Shown here one piece after another: positions 1 to 11,669 of a DNA stretch of 64,000 nucleotides. The notes under the pieces are model-generated. The model saw only the letters and a program-made list of their open reading frames with translations, did no database searches and was not told the DNA's origin. The DNA lies in assembly GCF_000701485.1 (NCBI RefSeq), contig NZ_KL370785.1, forward strand, positions 188,957 to 252,956, written 5' to 3'. The position numbers were made by a program, and so were the translations under genes. Numbering within the stretch: the first letter of the stretch is position 1; every line of letters begins with the position of its first letter. This DNA comes from Mycoplasmopsis sturni DSM 22021. GTDB lineage: Bacteria > Bacillota_I > Bacilli_A > Mycoplasmatales > Metamycoplasmataceae.

Positions 1-3000
1 TGTAAAGTTTGAGCAAGAATTTTCTTTAATTGATCATTATTTAAAATCGATTTAACAATGGCTTTAATATCTTCATTGAGGGTTTTTATAAAGTCATTAT
101 TTCTAGTAGCTAAATCAATTAAATGATTAAACGAAGTAGCTTGAGCCAATAATTGATGTTGATCAACAAAATGTTTGAGTACTTTTTTGATAAATTCAAT
201 TAATTTATCGTTAGTTAAAAAGTCATTGATAAATATTTTGGACTCTTGATTTGATAATCCTAAATTTTCAAAGATTAAGCTCAATTTAGTATCTTCAATA
301 ATTTTGTCTCTATTAGCAGTGGTTTTTAATTGATCTAAAAGTGAATTGAGAGTATTTTTAAAATCTTGTGCATGTTCACTAACAAGTGAAGAATTTAAAA
401 TTGCTTTGACAAATGCAAAAATAGTATCTTGATCAATTAAACTTGGTAAGGTTGAACTAATTTGAGGAATAATATCTTCAATTGAAGTTGCCTGATTAAT
501 AGCTTCAAAAAGCTTGGTAAATAAATTATTAGTAAAATCTTGGTTTTTAAAGATATTAGCCAAAATTTCATTAATAGAATCCCCTAGTTTTTCAAGTTGA
601 TCTAATGAAGCGCTAAGTCCATAAGGCTCAATTAATACATTGATGGTTTTAGCAAAAGTCTTAGCAAGTTTGCTTTGTTGTAAAAGAGGAACTAATACTT
701 TAGTTAATTCCGGCTTGAGCTCGTTTTGTAAATTAACATTTTGGAGGAATTTAAAGATAAAATCTTGGAAATTAGTTACTTGATCATCTTGTCAAAGTTC
801 AGAGGTAATTGCACGAGTTGCTACAATATCTAAAATTTCAATGGTTTGATCATTGTGAAGCAACTGTGTTGCAAGGTTTTTTATTTCATCTAAGTCTAAA
901 TATTTGCTAAAAATCTCAGCTTGTGCATTTTTATCAATTAATTGAGCTACTAAATCATCAAAAGTATGTTGTTCATTGAGATATTTCACCAATGCTACAA
1001 CAACCTTTGCAAAGGCACTTTTAACATCAAAATTAGCAAATAAATCTAGATTAATTAGTCCTTTAGTAAACTTAAATAAATCTTTTGTAAGTGAATCTTG
1101 GACAATTTGTGCTAAAACATTTGGAATGCTTTTTATTAAACTCAGTGGATCTGCTGATTGTTGAGCCTCTTTTAGTTTCTCAAATAAAGCATTTAATAAT
1201 GGTTCTTGTAAATTGAAATAATCAATTAATTGTTTGAAATTATTACTTAAACCGTTAATTAATTGCTCAAGTCCTGCTTGGTTTGAATCAACTCCAATTT
1301 GGTTAAATAACTTGCTTAAAGTACTTTTTAAAATTGGCTTAATTTCTTCTGAACCTAAAATTGTATTAATAAGGTCATTAAGATCACTTTTGACTTGATC
1401 TAAATCAAAAAGAGTAAGTGATTTTCCAACTAATTCAGTAATACTATCAAACTCTTTGAGTTTATCTGAGTGTTCAATTACATTTGCAATTATTTTTTCA
1501 ACCAAATCTTTAAGTTGTGGTTGATTTAAAACAAACATAAGTAAATCTTGGAAGTTTTTATCACCAATTAAATGATCAATTTGTGACTTAATTTGTTCAG
1601 GTAAAACACTTTGAATAATTGATTGAAGTGAAATTTTATTTGAATAAAGAATATTATGAATTAATTGTTTTAAAAAGTCTTTGTTATTAAGTAATAACCC
1701 CGAATTAAAGACTGATCTTAATAAATTAGCTAATTTATCATTTTGCTCAAATTTAAAGAATTGTGCAATAGTATTGCTTAAAGCTTGATTTAAAGCACTT
1801 TGTAGATCAAAATAATTCTTTTGATCGCTAATTATTTTAAGTAATTCATTTAAAAAATCACTTAATAAAACTTGTTCAATTTGTTGATCTTTTAGAACTT
1901 TTAAAAGATCTTTTGTAAAGGTAGTGGTTTGCTCTTGGCTAATTTCAGTCGCTAAATCATTGTCATTTAAAAATTGGTAAAGTAAATCTCCAAGTAAATT
2001 TTGGATTTCTTCATCATTTAAAAAATATTGAGCCACTTCAGATAATGAATGCGCTAATTCATTAGTTTTGTCCTGATTTTTAAGAAGCGCTAACACCATA
2101 TCGGTGTAAGTTTTGGCTTGTGCAAAGCTTTCAGAATTATCAACAAAGTTGCCAGCAAGTGTTTGAGCAATATTTTTAAAGTACTGGTCATGAACCACTT
2201 TAGATAAAATCATTCTAAGCTTATCATCTGATAATTTATTCTTGGTAACTTCGTTAATTGCTTTGATTACAAAATCCACTAATTGGTCACCATAAATATC
2301 AATTGCATTAGCAACAATATCATTTAAGGCATCTTTTAAAGGTTCTTTAAAATCATTAACCAAACGAGATTTAGCAAAAGCTGCAATTAAGCCTACAATA
2401 TTATTTTCATTAACTACTGCACCTAGTAAAATTTGCGGTAATTCTTTAATTTGAATCTCGCCTTGTTTTTTTAGGGCAGCTAATTTATTTTGAATATTTA
2501 AAGCAGAATTAGTAAAAATTCCACTTTCAATGAGTTTATCTGCTAAATCATCAATTAAGTCCTTAGCATCTGTTTGGTTGATTAATTTAGCAAGTTTTTC
2601 TTGCGGATCTAATTTATGAAAGAAAGGTTGTGATAATAGTCAATTAATTCCTTTGTGAACACCATCTTTTAATCAATTAGCAATGATTAAAAGTCTTTTT
2701 CCAAAGTTAATAGGATCTCTTAAAGGAATTAAACTTTTTTCAAAATCAGTTGCTTTATCAATGTATGCTAATGTATTTGTTCCTAAAACTTGTTCTGGTG
2801 TTTGAGTAACTTCGATTTCATAATTAATTGTGCTAGCATCATCAAGTAAATATTTTTCATTAAAATCATATGCTTGATATGAACTTAAACCAAAAGTAGG
2901 AGTGGTCATTTTTAAATATAAGTCCATTGCCATCTTTTTGTATCCAAGAGTATTTGGGTGGATATCTAAAAAGACACTTCAAAACTTATCATCAAGCTCA

Positions 3001-4046
3001 TCTCAATAAACATCATTGTAAGCTAAAAAGTAATCAATACCAGTTAAAGAAGCAACACTTTTAAATCCGGCATCTAAAATTTCCACAAGGTAATTTAATG
3101 GCTTAATTTCAATTCCAAATCCACCTAATAATTCTTTTGCTCAATTATCAATAGCTTTTTTAAGACCTAATAATGGCGGTCCATAACTTACCATATTGAT
3201 ATTAGCATTTGGAGCTAAAGTTTTAATCTTAGATACTAAAGTAATTAAACGTTTGTTAACTTCTTTTAATGATGAACCAATAACATCATTAACAAAGGTA
3301 ACTAATTCACCATAAGCTGGTTGTGGATTTTGAAGTTGTTTTAAAACTTTTGAAAAATCATAATGAGTAAGTTTATCAATAACTAAACGAAAGAAGTCAT
3401 TTGATCCAAGAGTAAAAGTAATTAAGTTAGCGCTGCTTAAGCGATTTTTAAAATCTTGAGCTACTTGAGCGTATTCTGCGCCATGCTTAACTTCAATACT
3501 ATTAGAATTATTTTCAGTGGTTGGATAATCTACTTCTAATAAGTTAAGTCAGTCTAAAATAGTTGATCCAGAAATTGCAAAGTTTTTAAACTCTTGAACT
3601 CTATTATCAACATTTAATAAATTGGCTAAAAAAGCAGGATATGAAACGCCCTCAATTTTTCCATTTTTTAATTCACCTGGGTAATCTTTTGGTAATGTTC
3701 CGTCAAATCCTGCTGTAATAGAATCACCAAAAGCAAGATATTTAATTTTTTCATCAGCTGAAATAAAATGTTTTGATTTAGGTTTTGGGCTATTTGAATC
3801 AACAACATTACTAAATACAGGAACTGGAAAATCACTTGGTTTAGTGATTTCTGTAGAATCTTTATTAGAATCTATCCCTGGATTAACTAGGTTGGGATCA
3901 CGTTGAGTATCTTCCTTGATAGAAATTTTTGGGTCCTCAGATTTAATTGGTTTTGATGAACCTGGAGCCGCACAAGAAGATACATAAGCACCAGCAATTG
4001 TCACTAGTGCTACCCCATATCAAATGCTATGATTTTTTTTGGCCAT
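1..4046 (-). CDS. Large SGNH/GDSL-hydrolase lipoprotein, 3' end outside window
   Basis: At least 1348 codons are visible. The ATG at 4046 is preceded by a clear AAGGAGGA site. The first 25 residues form a lipoprotein signal with lipobox VSSC (Cys 25). An SGNH hydrolase domain follows: GDSI with nucleophile Ser near residue 109, NFAISG (block II), LGSND (block III) and the C-terminal DIHPN catalytic Asp/His pair. This predicts an extracellular esterase or lipase anchored to the membrane. After about residue 370 comes a very long helical, Leu/Gln/Asn/Asp-rich region of unknown function that runs off the window. Several in-frame TGA codons are read as Trp. The hydrolase part is certain. The substrate, and the role of the long C-terminal part (stalk or adhesin), are unknown. 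Confidence 0.85.
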
Positions 4047-4141
4047 ATTTTCCTCCTTGTATTTTTTATAAAAATACAAATATCTAAAATATGGTTAATT
4101 ATACAATATTTCTTTTGAAATTTAAATTGCCTCATTTTTGC

Positions 4142-4174
4142 TAAAAAAAATAAAAAAATAGCAAAAATGCTATT
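4142..4174 (-). terminator. Rho-independent terminator after thiI
   Basis: On the minus strand a 7-bp stem AATAGCA/TGCTATT with a T-only loop is followed by a long, nearly pure T tract. The TAG stop of thiI lies inside the stem. It should end the HAD-ezrA-thiI transcript. Confidence 0.8.
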
Positions 4175-5309
4175 CTGGTTTAATTTCTAAAACTTCTATT
4201 TTATGCATTAATAAATCATCTTCAAGCTCAAAAATTTGACTTAATTCAGCTTCTAATTTTTCAGCTGTTTCTATATTTGGCTTAGTCACAGGTTCTTTAG
4301 GGGCAAATAACTCACAAGTCTCATTAGCTTTTAAAATTGAAATACCATGAGTCCCGATAGCTTTGGCAATATCGATAATATCATTTTTATCATAAGTAAT
4401 TAAAGGGCGTAAAACAGGTGTTAAAGTTGTATTTTCAATTGAATAAATTGATTCTAATGTTTGCGAAGCAACTTGACCTAAATTTTCGCCATTCGAAATT
4501 GCCAAATTTTTTCTTTTTTCCGAGAATTTTGAAGCAATTCGGTAAAAACTACGACGCATTAAATTAATTTTGTAGCTTGGTTTAGATACAAAAGAAATAT
4601 AGTTCATTAAGTTTGAATAATCAGCAAAATATAGACGCGAAGAAACCTGATATCTTGATAAAACTTTAACTAAATTGATAATTTTTTCTCGAGTTTTTTC
4701 ATCTGTTTGCGGCGGTGTTAAAAAGCATAAAAAATCAACTTTAACACCGCGTTTCATCATTAAATAAGCAGCTACAGGTGAGTCAAAACCACCACTAATT
4801 AAATGAGTAACTCTTCCTGCAATTCCAGTTGGTAAACCACCTAATCCTTTAATGTATTGACTAAAAATATAGGTTCGACCATTTCTAACTTCGACAAAGA
4901 AAGTTTGATCTGGATGGTGAACATCAACCTTTAAATTGGTATTTTTTAAAACAAATCCACCCAAAGCATGATTAATTTGATCTGAACTAAGTTCAAACTT
5001 TTTGTAATTTCTTCGAGCTGCAATTTTAAAGGTTTTTGCCTTTGGATCAATAAGTTGTAAAATAGCATTTTTAAATGCATCTAAGTCATTATCTACCACC
5101 ATTACCGGCGAATAAGAACTAATTCCAAAAACATAATTAAGCTTTTGAATTGTCTCTTTATTGTATTCAAGATACATACGGTCAAATTCAGTTTGTGGTT
5201 TATATCCAGTAATTTTTTCAATATTATATTCAAGTTGTTTAATGAATTCTTTACGATTTTTCTTCTTTAAAACAAGCTCTCCATAGCGGATTAAAATTTT
5301 ACTATACAT
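4170..5309 (-). CDS. thiI: tRNA 4-thiouridine sulfurtransferase ThiI
   Basis: 379 residues. N-terminal ferredoxin-like and THUMP domains (about residues 1-165) bind tRNA. They are followed by the PP-loop adenylating domain with motif SGGFDSPVAAY. ThiI adenylates U8 of tRNA and moves persulfide sulfur from a cysteine desulfurase to make 4-thiouridine; in some bacteria it also serves thiazole synthesis. There is no C-terminal rhodanese domain, as in most Firmicute-type ThiI. The likely sulfur donor is the SufS-type desulfurase at 59624-60769. It is the last gene of a three-gene operon; its ATG lies 1 nt past the stop of the EzrA-like gene. Confidence 0.95.
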   Translation of the reverse strand: MYSKILIRYGELVLKKKNRKEFIKQLEYNIEKITGYKPQTEFDRMYLEYNKETIQKLNYVFGISSYSPVMVVDNDLDAFKNAILQLIDPKAKTFKIAARRNYKKFELSSDQINHALGGFVLKNTNLKVDVHHPDQTFFVEVRNGRTYIFSQYIKGLGGLPTGIAGRVTHLISGGFDSPVAAYLMMKRGVKVDFLCFLTPPQTDEKTREKIINLVKVLSRYQVSSRLYFADYSNLMNYISFVSKPSYKINLMRRSFYRIASKFSEKRKNLAISNGENLGQVASQTLESIYSIENTTLTPVLRPLITYDKNDIIDIAKAIGTHGISILKANETCELFAPKEPVTKPNIETAEKLEAELSQIFELEDDLLMHKIEVLEIKPE

Positions 5310-5310
5310 A

Positions 5311-6849
5311 TTAAATTTGAGCTTTTAAAAGTTTAAAAGCTTCGACATATTGTGACCTTTCCATAAGATTATGAATTCGTTGCTGAAAACTATGATCATA
5401 TTGCAAGATGCTCTTTTCTTTTTGTTTTAAAGCAACATATAAAAACTCGCAATATTCTTTATATTGTTCATTTAAAGCAATTTGTTCAATGAAAAACGCT
5501 AATAGTTCAACTCAAGCATTTCAAATTGGTTTAAGTTCTTTGAGTGTGGTTTTATTTGAAAAGTAGTTTTGGTATAACTCTTGTAATTGTTTAATTTTAT
5601 CACGAAATTTAGAACTATTTAAATTTGATAAGACTAAATTATGTTGCATAATTTCAAAATATCATTTAATTGAGTCTTGAATTTCTTGATTATTTGAATT
5701 TTCTCAAAATTGCAATCTTTGTCGTTCAAATTTTTCTTGATTGAGCAATATTTGTAAATTAAAAAAGGATTCTAAAAAACTCTCTAAACTAGTGAAATAT
5801 TCTTCAAAATCACGTTCTTCAAGAAGAAAATCACGATAATTCATGAGATCATTTAGCTCATTAATAATTCGAATGTTAGCTAAATCTAAACCTTTGATAA
5901 ATTGAAGCGATTCAACAATTTCGTTAATAATAGGAGAATAATTTTCTTTAAAAAGTCTTAAAGTTTTTTGTTTAGTATCTTCAAGATATTGTTTAAAGAA
6001 ATAGCGATAAAAATCTTTAATTTTAAATTCCAACATTGCTAATTCATATTGATTAAAGTTATTTTGTAAAGCATTAAATTCGTTTTTAACTTTAAAAAAT
6101 GAAGTCATTTCTAGCTCATCTAAATCTTTTTGATAGCAATGAAAAAGATAAGGCAAATGCACAAATAAACTAAATTCAATATTTTTGGCGTGATTAAGGT
6201 ATGTAAAAAAGTGATTGATTTGATTTTGTAAACCATCTAAAGTTTGATTAATTTGTTCAAAATTTCCTTGATTAACTAAGCTATTATCAATATTTGTTAA
6301 AGTACTTGAATAATTTTTGACTTGATTAAATAACTCACTGTAAATGTTGCTTAATATTTTTTGGTTACTTTCTAAATAACGTTTCGCTTGGGTTAGTTGA
6401 GTTAGCAAAATTGAAATATCACTATCAGTGCTATCTCAATCACTTTTGAGACCTTTGGCGATTTCTTTGTATTTTAAAATATTGCTATTAAAATAATTTC
6501 TCTTAATTAAATAGATTTTTTTTAACTTGGAAAGATTAAAAAGACTTTTTAAATTTAAAGCCAAAATTAAATTTTGATAAGCAACATCTAATTCGTTTTT
6601 TTGCACTTCTACAAGACTATTTAAGGCATTAAGAGCTTTGTATTCTTGAGCAAAAGCTTGGTTTTGATTACGAATATTTTCAATGCGTTTAAGAGTGAAA
6701 ATTAAATTATTTTGGTCTTGATTGGCTTTAGTTAATTCATTATTAAGTTGACGTTCGAGTTTTCAAAGTCAAAATTTAATTAAAATAAGCCCGAACAAAA
6801 TCAGGGCTATAGTACCTAAAATACTTGCAAAAAGAATAATTCAAATCAT
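5311..6849 (-). CDS. EzrA-like septation ring regulator (membrane-anchored coiled coil)
   Basis: 512 residues. One N-terminal transmembrane helix (about residues 2-24, IWIILFASILGTIALILFG) is followed by a long, mostly helical, Leu/Gln/Asn/Lys-rich cytoplasmic region with coiled-coil character. This is the architecture of EzrA, which curbs and organises FtsZ rings. Length is slightly below the roughly 560 residues of Bacillus EzrA. The adjacent thiI gene repeats the Bacillus ezrA-thiI neighbourhood, which supports the call. The start ATG overlaps the stop of the upstream HAD gene (TAATG). Sequence similarity alone would not settle the name; the assignment rests on topology and synteny. Confidence 0.6.
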
Positions 6850-7703
6850 TATTTTTTCTTAGTTTGTTGCGAAATTTGCTTCTTAAGCTCAAAATCAGAA
6901 CGGTATAAATAATCATCAACCGCTTCAGCAAAACCATTTTGCTTAACATCAGATGTGTAATACTTAGCAATGTTTTTTGTTAAACGGTCAGCATTATCCA
7001 TAGCATATGAATATCCTGCAATTTCTAACATCGAAATATCATTAGGGCTATCACCAATGGCCATCACATCATCAATACTACATTGGTAGATATTTTCGCA
7101 CACTCATTTAAGCCCTGAGGCTTTTGAAACTCCTCGTTTGGTAATTTCAATATGTGTATTTAAATTAACGATATTTAAATCAATATCATGTTTTAAAGCT
7201 TCATCATAAAAAGCTTGAATTAACTCAGGTTCGCCATATACTTCAACTTTATGGATATTATCCACAATTTCACCATGCGTAATAAACTCGTAATATTCGG
7301 TAAATTTTTCTAAGAATTGTTGTCATTCTAAAGACATGTCTTTAAGGTAGTATTGTGTATCTCCAAAATAATATAGTGGCGCTTTAACAATATTAGATAC
7401 TTTTCATACTTTTTGAAGTTCGCTTAAGGGCATATGCTCAACAAAAGCGGGCTTTTTATTAATATTATCAAAAACCATTGCACCATTTGCGCAAATGATG
7501 TAATCGCTATGTACTTTTTCAGCTAGTTTTTGAATTTTAGCACTTGCTGGATTACCTGTATTTAATACTACAGGAACCCCTTTTATTTTTAATTCCTCAA
7601 ATTTATCTAATGTTTCTTTTGTAAAATTTTTATCTGGAAAAGGATAGATTGTACCATCTACATCAGTAAAAACTACGTGTTTTTTTTCACTTAAATGTTT
7701 CAT
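6849..7703 (-). CDS. Cof-type HAD-IIB phosphatase
   Basis: 284 residues. HAD motif I is FTDVDGTIYPF near residues 12-22 (nucleophile Asp 14), and the motif IV region is GDSPNDISMLEIAGYSYAMDNA near the C-terminus. This is the usual layout of Cof/YidA sugar- or flavin-phosphate phosphatases; the substrate cannot be read from sequence. One TGA is read as Trp. First gene of the HAD-ezrA-thiI operon. No Shine-Dalgarno is visible. A TATAAT hexamer ends only 6 nt before the ATG, so the mRNA is probably leaderless. Confidence 0.88.
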
Positions 7704-7740
7704 GAATTTATTATATCAATTTATCCATTATTTATGAGTA
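7704..7740 (-). promoter_or_regulatory. Promoter of the HAD-ezrA-thiI operon (leaderless start)
   Basis: A perfect TATAAT occupies 7715-7710 on the minus strand, 6 nt ahead of the ATG. A start site 6-7 nt downstream of the -10 falls on or next to the A of ATG. The -35 is poor, as is common in mollicutes. Confidence 0.6.
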
Positions 7741-7753
7741 TTGTGAAAGTATG

Positions 7754-7780
7754 GTGATAACAGAAGTTATCATCTTTTTT
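7754..7780 (+). terminator. Plus-strand hairpin with T tract at island edge
   Basis: TGATAAC, loop agaa, GTTATCA, then TCTTTTTT. It reads as a plus-strand terminator, yet no plus-strand gene lies upstream. It sits between the minus-strand HAD gene and the first conjugation-island gene, so it may shield the island or be a relic of a deleted gene. Confidence 0.5.
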
Positions 7781-7859
7781 ATTCCTTGGTAGAAAGGAGA
7801 ATTTTAAAAGATAGAAATTACTTTTTAACCTTGTTTTAAAAATTTTGAAAGGATTATCA

Positions 7860-8330
7860 ATGCCGCAAAATCAAAAGCAGATCTTAATTAAACAAATAAT
7901 AAAAGATCTACACAAAATTCAAATTTATCCTGAAAAAGCACTACAAACTGATAAAAGAGATTTCTTTTTAGATAGATTTTTCAAAACCTCTCTTAAAGAT
8001 CAATATTTGATACTTAATTTATTTTATCAATTGCTAAAAGAAATCGAAGAACCTAACACCACCACTTTTAGTGAATATATTAGAAAAATATTCGATTTAA
8101 AGAATCTCTTTTTAATCTTAGATATTAAAAATGATCAGAAATTATCTAATGACAAAATAGAACTTTTTCATGAAACAATTTTAGATTTTCTTATAAATCC
8201 TTCAAGAATTCCAGAATCATTTAGTTTTCAAGATAAACAATTGCCCAAGTTAATGAAGAGATTTACCAAAGAAGAATTTAGATCACTTTTAGAAGAATTG
8301 CCGGGAATAATTCAAAAATTTTATCCTTAA
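7860..8330 (+). CDS. Hypothetical protein, first gene of the conjugation operon
   Basis: 156 residues, basic and acidic, mostly helical, with no membrane segment and no motif that I recognise. The start MPQNQ is chosen because AAAGGA lies 6-7 nt upstream; an ATG 15 nt further up is in frame but lacks a site. It lies 64 nt before the pilin-like gene on the same strand. By position it corresponds to the small cytosolic proteins that precede the conjugation genes in Mycoplasma integrative elements; the function is unknown. Confidence 0.7.
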   Translation: MPQNQKQILIKQIIKDLHKIQIYPEKALQTDKRDFFLDRFFKTSLKDQYLILNLFYQLLKEIEEPNTTTFSEYIRKIFDLKNLFLILDIKNDQKLSNDKIELFHETILDFLINPSRIPESFSFQDKQLPKLMKRFTKEEFRSLLEELPGIIQKFYP

Positions 8331-8394
8331 TTGCAAATTCAAACCCGTATTATCAACTCTTCTAAAATCACTTACATAATAGAAAGGACAATAA

Positions 8395-8733
8395 ATGATC
8401 CAAAATATTACGGCATTTTTTGAAGAAACGGGTGGTTCCTCAAAACTTAACCAAGTTAAAAAATCAATTTCCTCAATTGTCAATGAAGGTATGCAGCTGA
8501 TTCTCATTTGTATTACCCCGATTTTAATTCCAATTGGAATGTATTTAATGATGGTCTATGGCATTGCTATTTACAAAAACTATCGCGTTTTAACCAACAA
8601 ATCTTCACAAAATAGCGATTTAACTAACGCTAAAAAAGCAGTTAAACTTTCAGCAATTGGGCTTGGTGTTGGTTTATTAATTGTGGTAGCTTCTACGGTA
8701 TTATTACAAACATTAAGTTTATTAATCCAATAA
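8395..8733 (+). CDS. Pilin-like conjugal transfer protein (Mycoplasma ICE type)
   Basis: 112 residues with two hydrophobic helices (about residues 36-63 and 84-111) joined by a short polar loop: the VirB2/TrbC-like two-helix layout. It is followed directly by a large polytopic membrane protein and a VirB4-type ATPase. From memory, this order matches the block that databases name Mbov_0395, Mbov_0396 and Mbov_0397 families in Mycoplasma integrative conjugative elements (not checked here). The start has a good AAAGGA site. The gene itself appears intact although the rest of the transfer machinery is lost. Confidence 0.65.
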   Translation: MIQNITAFFEETGGSSKLNQVKKSISSIVNEGMQLILICITPILIPIGMYLMMVYGIAIYKNYRVLTNKSSQNSDLTNAKKAVKLSAIGLGVGLLIVVASTVLLQTLSLLIQ

Positions 8734-8734
8734 C

Positions 8735-10150
8735 ATGTTTCAATGATTAATTAATTCTATTTTATTTGCACCAGCATCAATTTTTTATGTCATTTTTATT
8801 TGATTCCCATTTATGGTGACTTTAATTTTAGTTGAGGTGTTTAATTTTATTACTTTTGATTTATTCAACTTGCTCTTTTTTGGCAAATCAAGAGACCAAA
8901 TTCATAGTATTTATGATTTAAAACCTAATCCCATTTATTTATTATTTTTAGCACCGGTGGCTATTTTAGCCATTATTATCGGGGTTTTAGCAATTTTAAA
9001 ACAATTAAAAAATCCAGAAACTCCATATTTTCGAAGCTTCTTGCGGGCATTACCTCGATATTTTCTAATTGCCTTTTTGCTGCCAATTCTAATTTACTTT
9101 TCTCAATGAGCTTTAAAGTTAGTGTTAGATTTTTTCTTATCATTATTAGATTTTAAAAGTGCCCATGATGAGATGTGACAATTAGTTCGCTTCCCTGAGT
9201 GAAATGCCAATCGTGGTTGAGATGCTCAAGCATGGTCAAATTTGGCCAATTCAAATTACATGTGAGATAAAGGTCATTGAAGTACCACACAATGAGGAGA
9301 TACAATGTTATTTTTTATCTCAGGATTGCCTAAAATTTTGATTCAACTCATGATAGCTTTAAACTTTACTCTTGCTGGGACAAAAATTATTTTTAACTTA
9401 TTTTTAAAATTAACTTTTGCCCCTTTAATTAATATTCAATTACTTCGAGGTCAAGAGGCACAAACCAAGGCTTTTAATCGCGAAATTAAGAGTTATGTTT
9501 TATCTTATTTTCTAACCACGGTAGGTTTTACCATGATGCAATATCTCAATATTTATGTTGATGAACTTACATCAATGGCTGCTGAAAAAGTTTTTGGTAA
9601 AAGTGACATTTTACAAAAAGTAAGTTGGTTAGTGAGAACGATTTTAAGTGTGGTAATTATGTTTTCCTTAAGTGCGGTCTTTAGTAAATTTTTAGAAAAA
9701 TTTGTTATTTATATGGGTCTAGATAGTGAAGTGGACTTTTTAGCAGGAAATAGAACTATTTCAGCTATTGGAGGAATGATCGTCCCTAAAATACCCTTTA
9801 AAAAAGGATCCTCTAAACAAAGCTCTAAAACAATGAAAAACAAAACACCAAAGCCAATATCTTCATCAGCTCCTGCACCTTTGCCGTCAATGCCTGCACC
9901 TGCACCAAAATATTCTCCAAGTTTAAGTTCATTGCAAAAACCGGGATCTTATTTTGAGACCATCAAATCCAACTTATTAAAGCCTAAATCCAAAGAGGCA
10001 AATGCTTTAAATAAACCAATAGCCCAAGAAGCAATTAAAGCACTTTCTCCTCAAGAAATCAAGGTTAAGGTTGAATTAGAAACCAAAAACGAAAATATTC
10101 AAGCACAAACCAAAATTGAAAAGGAAGAGAAAAAAGATGCTTCAACCTAA
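8735..10150 (+). CDS. Polytopic conjugation membrane protein (VirB6/TrbL-like; Mycoplasma ICE)
   Basis: 471 residues. ATG 8735 lies 1 nt after the pilin-like gene. Several in-frame TGA codons read as Trp. About six to seven transmembrane helices cover residues 1-330, with an extracytoplasmic Trp-rich stretch near 135-185. The rest is a cytoplasmic Pro/Ala/Lys-rich tail (about 360-471) that ends in a charged helix. This is the plan of the inner-membrane channel protein of type IV secretion. It overlaps the next gene by 14 nt, which indicates translational coupling. It is intact but probably useless without a complete ATPase. Confidence 0.65.
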
Positions 10151-11669
10151 AAATATAACCGACAATAATGTCAAGATTTTTGATGGAAAAATCAAATTAT
10201 CCGACGTGATTTTTATAATCACCACAGTTGTTTTTAGTTTTGGTCTTGGAACTATTGCTTATCCATTTAAAGGTTGAATAGCTACTTTAATTATTTCTGT
10301 TTTTATTTCGGTATTAATTTTAACTTTTGGAATGACTAAGTTATCTGACAAGCGTAATTATCGTGTAGCTTTATCGGCAATTTCGTTTTGATTTTCTAAA
10401 AAACACCTGAAAGTCACTGACTTACAATATGCCTTGCCAGTTTCAAATATTGATCAAAACGGAGTCATTATTTGAAAAGACAACTTATATTACTTAGTAG
10501 AAATTAAAGGATTTGATATTTGAAAGTTTTCAGATGCTGAAATAGCTAGTTATCAAAGAAAGTTGCATGCTTTTTTGGCCAATAATTTTGATGCTATAAA
10601 GTTTTTAAAAGTTAATATGAACCAAAATTTATTAGCTAATATTAATAATTTAAAAACTTCTTTTGCTAGGCTATCACCAGAACAACAAAAGCAAAGTTAT
10701 TACAACAATTATTACTCAAATGCTTACCAAGAATTAAAGCGTTTTGAACGGGATCAAAATACCTTAAAATACTCCTATTTTTTCATGGTTCAAATTCCTA
10801 AAAATTACACACATTACGACTTTTATCACAAATTAAAGCATTCATTACAAGCAATTAAGAATTTAGATCCGCAAATTATCACTTCTCAAGAAGACATTGC
10901 TAACGTTTTTTCGAATCTATTTCGTGCTCCGATTAAACTTGATAAAGACATTGTCTCTTTTGATAGTGGTGATTGAATTATTGCAAAGGATCATATCAAA
11001 AGCAAAACCGAATTACTTTCTATTAGTGCTTTTGAAGAATTGCCAATCTTATTGCAAGATGAATTTTTAAGGGATTATTTTAGTAATAAATATTCAAATT
11101 TCATAGTGGATTTGCATGCTTTATCTCATGAAAATACCGTTAAAGCTTTTGATAAAGCAACTAGGATTTTAAATTACAAGCAGTTTAATTCCTTATCAAT
11201 TGTAGAAAGTCACCAATTAAATTCTGAAGAACAAGCACTTGAAGAATATATTGCTGAATTTAATAAATACCAAACTCGGTTATACAAAGCTAGCTTTATT
11301 GAGATTACTTATGCAATGGATGATAAGAGCTTTAAAGATGCTTTAGTAATTCAAGAACAAATTAATAAAAGATTTCAAATTAGCCAATCCCCAAAACAGT
11401 ATAGGCAACTAAATAATTTAAAAACTCTTTTTGAGCAAAATGGAAGTTTTTATGACAAATATACCACAACCTTTTCTTTGCTAAATATCGCCAGAAGTTG
11501 GCCATGAACTAGTGAATATTTTAATGATCATGATTACTTTATTTTAGGTTCACAAGCTTACGCAAATGGGCTATTGTTCTTTGATGATATGAAAAAGACC
11601 GCTAAACGGCCTTCATCATCAATCTTTTTTATCGGAGAAACCGGAAGCGGTAAAACAGCTTCAAGGTAA
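10137..11669 (+). pseudogene. VirB4/TraE-type conjugation ATPase, truncated after Walker A
   Basis: 510 codons remain. Two N-terminal transmembrane helices (about residues 20-66) and the VirB4 N-terminal domain are present. The frame then reaches a perfect Walker A, GETGSGKT, and stops four codons later (TCA AGG TAA at 11661-11669). The whole C-terminal ATPase core (Walker B, arginine finger) is absent, so the product cannot hydrolyse ATP. The sequence after the stop does not continue the family in any frame, which points to a deletion or recombination joint at about 11660 rather than to a simple nonsense mutation. Family membership is from architecture and motif. Confidence 0.75.
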
